Origin: Roseateles depolymerans
GTDB taxonomy: Bacteria; Pseudomonadota; Gammaproteobacteria; Burkholderiales; Burkholderiaceae_C
Length of the DNA stretch: 8,775 bases
Reading direction: 5' to 3'
Assembly: GCA_003241055.1 (NCBI GenBank)
Contig: QFOD01000044.1
Span: forward strand, 1-8,775
Part shown: positions 6,771-8,775 of the stretch, piece after piece
How positions within the stretch are numbered: position 1 is the stretch's first letter
Layout: each line of letters begins with the position of its first letter
The notes under the pieces: generated by a model
Seen by the model: only the letters and a program-made list of their open reading frames with translations
Database searches by the model: none
Told to the model about the DNA's origin: nothing
Translations under genes and position numbers: made by a program

Positions 6771-7753
6771 GTCGTCGCCCGGACTGCATCTGTCGGCGCA
6801 TCGGGACAGTGGTGGATCTCGATGGTCGAATGGACGATCTCCTCGTGCACCGACAGGCGCTCACGCACGACGTCCGGCGTCAGCGCGCTGTCGTGGGTCA
6901 CCACGGTCAGGGCGCACGAATAGACCTGCTTGCCCACGCGCCAGACGTGCAGGTCGGTGATTCGCGCGTCACCGGCGTCCGGCCCGGTTTCCACCACCTC
7001 CCGAATCTCATCGACCACGGGGTGATCCATCTCGCGGTCGAGCAGCACCTTGCCCGTATCGGTGATGAGACCCTTGGCCCAGACGGCAACCAACACGGCA
7101 CCGACGATGCCCATGACCGGGTCCAGCCAGGACCAGCCGTAGATCCACCCACCGACCAGGGCCACGATGGCGAGGACCGATGTGGCGGCGTCGGCGATGA
7201 CGTGCAGGTAGGCCGACTTCAGGTTGAGATCGTGATGGTCGCCGTGGTGATGCACATGGCCATGATCGTGCCCATGAGAATGACCATGGTCATGATGGTG
7301 CGCCTTGCCGAGAATCAATGCGCAAATGACATTCACCGCCAACCCGAGGACGGCGATCACAATCGCTTCCTGGTACTGGATGGGCTGCGGCGAGACGATC
7401 CGCTCCACCGAGCCCACCACCATCATCACGGCCCCGCCCAGTAGGAAGATGGCGCTGGCGAAGCCCCCCAGGATTTCGATTTTCCAGGTACCGAATGCGA
7501 AGCGCGGGTCCTTCGCATAGCGCCGGGCGGTGGCATAGGCCATCGCGGACAGACCGATCGCGACGGCGTGGGAACTCATGTGCCAGCCGTCGGCCAGCAG
7601 AGCCATCGAGTTGAACCACCAGCCCGCAGCGATCTCGACCACCATCATCACGGCCGTGATCCACATCACCACCCGCGTGCTGCGCTCGGCGGCGTCGTTA
7701 CCGGTATCGAAGACGTGGCCGTGCATCCAGTTGGACAGGTTTTCGGTATGCAT
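6767..7753 (-). CDS. dmeF: DmeF-type CDF exporter (Co/Ni-class divalent cations)
   Basis: The 328-residue cation diffusion facilitator has six membrane helices and a C-terminal cytoplasmic domain. The transport site is HxxxH in TM2 (GWHMSSHA, His58 and His62) and HxxxD in TM5 (HVIAD, His184 and Asp188); the HxxxH variant is a DmeF hallmark, as I recall it. A loop rich in metal ligands between TM4 and TM5 (residues 152-174) carries 14 histidines. Landmarks such as FGTWKIEILGGF (87-98) and LDPVMGIVGAV (210-220) also fit DmeF. I choose ATG 7753 (MHTENLSNW); the frame is open far upstream, but that part is antisense-like to dmeR. It follows dmeR after 8 bases. It exports Co(II)/Ni(II)-type ions from the cytoplasm to the periplasm. 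Confidence 0.88.
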   Translation of the reverse strand: MHTENLSNWMHGHVFDTGNDAAERSTRVVMWITAVMMVVEIAAGWWFNSMALLADGWHMSSHAVAIGLSAMAYATARRYAKDPRFAFGTWKIEILGGFASAIFLLGGAVMMVVGSVERIVSPQPIQYQEAIVIAVLGLAVNVICALILGKAHHHDHGHSHGHDHGHVHHHGDHHDLNLKSAYLHVIADAATSVLAIVALVGGWIYGWSWLDPVMGIVGAVLVAVWAKGLITDTGKVLLDREMDHPVVDEIREVVETGPDAGDARITDLHVWRVGKQVYSCALTVVTHDSALTPDVVRERLSVHEEIVHSTIEIHHCPDAPTDAVRATT

Positions 7754-7761
7754 GGCGGTTC

Positions 7762-8040
7762 TCACTTGATGTAGGCGCGCAGTACGTCGATCAATTCTTT
7801 GGCCCCCTGCGTTCGCTCGGCGTCGCTGCTGATCGACGGGTCGGCGATATGCGTGCGAACGTGCTCCTCCAGGACTTCTGTCATCAGTCCATTGATGGCC
7901 CCCCGCACCGCGGCGATCTGGTGCAGGACTTCGGCGCACCCTTTTTCGGCGTCCAGCGCGCGTTCCAGCGCCTCCACCTGGCCGCGTATGCGGCGCACGC
8001 GGCCCAGCAACTTGGATTTTTCGCGGATGGTGTGGCTCAC
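7762..8040 (-). CDS. dmeR: DmeR, RcnR/CsoR-family metal-sensing repressor
   Basis: The 92-residue all-helical protein of the CsoR/RcnR/FrmR family starts at GTG 8040 (MSHTIREKSK). With that start the Ni/Co ligands of E. coli RcnR fall at the same numbers: His3, Cys35, His60 and His64 (MSH, EKGCAE, EEHVRTHI). The next upstream start, ATG 8100, would add 20 unrelated residues and put the operator inside the gene, so I reject it. Conserved DNA-contact features LLGRVRRIRGQVEAL (residues 11-25) and QIAAVRGAINGLM (41-53) are present. It should repress the dme operon and release DNA on binding Ni(II) or Co(II). The ribosome site before GTG is weak (GAGAG). Confidence 0.9.
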   Translation of the reverse strand: MSHTIREKSKLLGRVRRIRGQVEALERALDAEKGCAEVLHQIAAVRGAINGLMTEVLEEHVRTHIADPSISSDAERTQGAKELIDVLRAYIK

Positions 8041-8052
8041 GGCGCGCTCTCG

Positions 8053-8079
8053 GAGTATGGCATAGGGGGGTATGGTATC
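8053..8079 (-). promoter_or_regulatory. Probable DmeR operator: G6 tract flanked by CATA/TATG
   Basis: On the plus strand CATA-GGGGGG-TATG (8061-8074) is an AT-rich inverted repeat around a homopolymeric G6 tract, flanked by further TATGG/GGTAT words on both sides (8056-8060, 8074-8078). RcnR- and DmeR-type repressors bind this class of site, a G/C tract between AT-rich half-sites. It lies 13 to 39 bases upstream of the dmeR GTG, where a repressor would block its promoter. I could not assign convincing -35/-10 boxes. Confidence 0.75.
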
Positions 8080-8133
8080 AGGAGCGCGTGTCGAAGGCAC
8101 TTCGCTCAGGCGCGCATCGTCACTGAGGCCCCA

Positions 8134-8157
8134 CCAATGCGGGCATTGGCGAATGCC
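8134..8157. repeat. Overlapping, mutually exclusive stem-loops
   Basis: CCAATGC (8134-8140) pairs with GCATTGG (8143-8149) around GG. The inner GGCATT (8142-8147) can instead pair with AATGCC (8152-8157) around GGCG. The shared middle arm cannot do both, so this is either a two-state RNA element or a cluster of ATGC-type protein half-sites. Confidence 0.5.
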
Positions 8158-8201
8158 GATATCCGCTCGGCCCGTCGCTTTCTTCGTGCCACGCTTCCGG
8201 C

Positions 8202-8231
8202 CATGTTCCGCTGACGTCCGTCAGCGACATG
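8202..8231. repeat. Long dyad, 8-bp perfect core extended by 5 bp
   Basis: The core CGCTGACG (8209-8216), TC, CGTCAGCG (8219-8226) is a perfect inverted repeat. Beyond a two-base bulge on the left arm, CATGT (8202-8206) pairs with ACATG (8227-8231), giving 13 pairs in all. The centre is too tight for a relaxed hairpin loop and there is no T tract, so an operator or nick/replication-protein site is likelier than a terminator. Confidence 0.55.
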
Positions 8232-8374
8232 CCCAGGCAGCCACGATCTTCAAGGCTGCGATGCGGTTCCGACCGCGTTGATCACTCCAGTTCGCACCGG
8301 CATCCATGCGCGAACGCCCATCGGTTCTCGATGGCGATGCCACGAAGCTGTTCCATCAACCCACGCGGGGGTTC

Positions 8375-8402
8375 CACACCTTCCCCGCCTGGGTCGGGTG
8401 TG
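8375..8402 (+). promoter_or_regulatory. Leader stem-loop upstream of the ICE replication gene
   Basis: CACACC (8375-8380) pairs with GGTGTG (8397-8402), enclosing CCC (8383-8385, or shifted by one) that pairs with GGG (8391-8393) across a small internal loop. It ends 21 bases before the ribosome site AGGAG of the STY4534-family gene, where it could affect messenger stability or translation. Confidence 0.4.
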
Positions 8403-8434
8403 TCTCCGCAACCTTGTCCTTCAGGAGATTCACC

Positions 8435-8775
8435 ATGACCACTTCCACCGAAAAGTCCTATTTCGATCTGCACATCACCGGCCTCGGGTACCTCAATCGC
8501 ATCCGCGAAGTGAAGCCCAAGAAAGGCGATGCGTTCCTGGCCTGCGACATCGCGGCTCTGAACGGTCCCAGCGACGACGTCTCGTATGTGCGTTTCGACA
8601 CGCGCGTATCGGGTTCGGAAGCGAAGTGATGATCGGCTTCCGCCTGGGCGACCTGTGGACCGACACCTTCACCTATTCCAAGGGGAAGCGTGCCGGCGAG
8701 CAGGGTGTGAGCCTCAAGGCCCGCCTGCTGTTCGTCAGTTGGATCAAGGTCGACGGCAAGCTCGTCTACAAGGCC
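8435..8775 (+). pseudogene. STY4534-family (DUF3577) ICE replication protein, split by internal deletion; 3' end outside window
   Basis: AGGAG precedes the ATG at 8435. The first 64 residues (MTTSTEKSYFDLHITGLGYL onwards, to RVSGSEAK) are the N-terminal half of the STY4534 family found in ICE replication modules, and end at TGA 8627-8629. The family's second half resumes at once in another frame from ATG 8629 (MIGFRLGDLWTDTFTYSKGK), stays open for 49 codons and leaves the window. As I recall intact members, some 15-17 residues between GSEA and the VLIGFRLGD motif are missing, so a small out-of-frame deletion fits better than a one-base sequencing error. TGA and ATG overlap as TGATG, so the second part might still be translated by reinitiation. 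The gene ties the window to an ICEclc/PAGI-2/SPI-7-like element. Confidence 0.8.

Larger units (their letters stand above)
8101..8434. other. Gene-free, dyad-rich region between dmeR and the STY4534 gene
   Basis: I find no convincing gene here. The region carries the listed inverted repeats (8134-8157, 8202-8231, 8375-8402) and smaller ones: GCGGT/ACCGC with a TCCG loop (8263-8276) and GTTCGC/GCGAAC (8290-8315). It probably holds the promoter and leader of the ICE replication gene. The right edge of the metal cargo is likely somewhere between 8080 and 8240. Confidence 0.5.

Noticed and set aside
8041..8100. Upstream ATG start for dmeR
   Set aside because: It would place the CATA-G6-TATG operator inside the coding sequence and shift His3 from its RcnR position.
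8101..8214. Plus-strand frame ending in IRSARRFLRATLPAMFR as the 3' remnant of an ICE gene
   Set aside because: It looks mildly protein-like, but I cannot assign a family, and upstream the frame simply runs antisense through dmeR.
1..8775. CRISPR array, IS element, tRNA or integrase
   Set aside because: No regularly spaced repeats, transposase or integrase motifs, tRNA-like cloverleaf or complete transposon terminal repeats are visible.

Overview
This is GC-rich proteobacterial DNA, most likely from a beta- or gammaproteobacterium. The basis is the mer genes, which are very close to Tn501/Tn21 as I remember those sequences, and the flanking genes, which look like the backbone of an integrative and conjugative element (ICE) of the ICEclc/PAGI-2/SPI-7 kind. 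The window appears to be a metal-resistance cargo block of about 7.5 kb sitting between ICE backbone genes. No transposase, resolvase, integrase, tRNA, rRNA or CRISPR array is visible.

Layout, left to right. (1) 2-556: the 3' end of an ICE-associated gene (DUF5983-like), closed by a good intrinsic terminator. (2) 648-3920: a mercury-resistance operon. merR lies on the minus strand and diverges from merT-merP-merC-merA across a textbook MerR operator/promoter at 1061-1091. (3) 3937-4401: a scar. The first 14 codons of merD remain and then run directly into the 3'-truncated, frameshifted remnant of a CDF-type cation transporter facing the other way. (4) 8040-4403, minus strand: a tightly coupled operon dmeR-dmeF-MFS-ACR3/BASS-like permease-45-aa protein, with the CDF pseudogene as its last cistron. 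Stop and start codons overlap at three junctions. (5) 8041-8434: a gene-free region with the dmeR operator next to dmeR and then several inverted repeats. (6) 8435-8775: an STY4534-family (DUF3577) ICE replication gene, apparently broken by a small internal deletion with frameshift and running off the window.

How the genes work together. The mer genes encode Hg(II) sensing (MerR), periplasmic capture (MerP), import through the inner membrane (MerT, MerC) and reduction to volatile Hg(0) (MerA). The minus-strand operon encodes an RcnR/CsoR-class metal sensor with the full His-Cys-His-His ligand set of the Ni/Co sensor RcnR, a DmeF-type CDF exporter, two further inner-membrane transporters of unproven substrate and an uncharacterised basic small protein. 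The most novel-looking parts are the extended dme operon with its small protein, the chimeric merD/CDF junction, the split STY4534 gene and the dyad-rich leader in front of it. Family assignments are recalled from knowledge; no searches were run.
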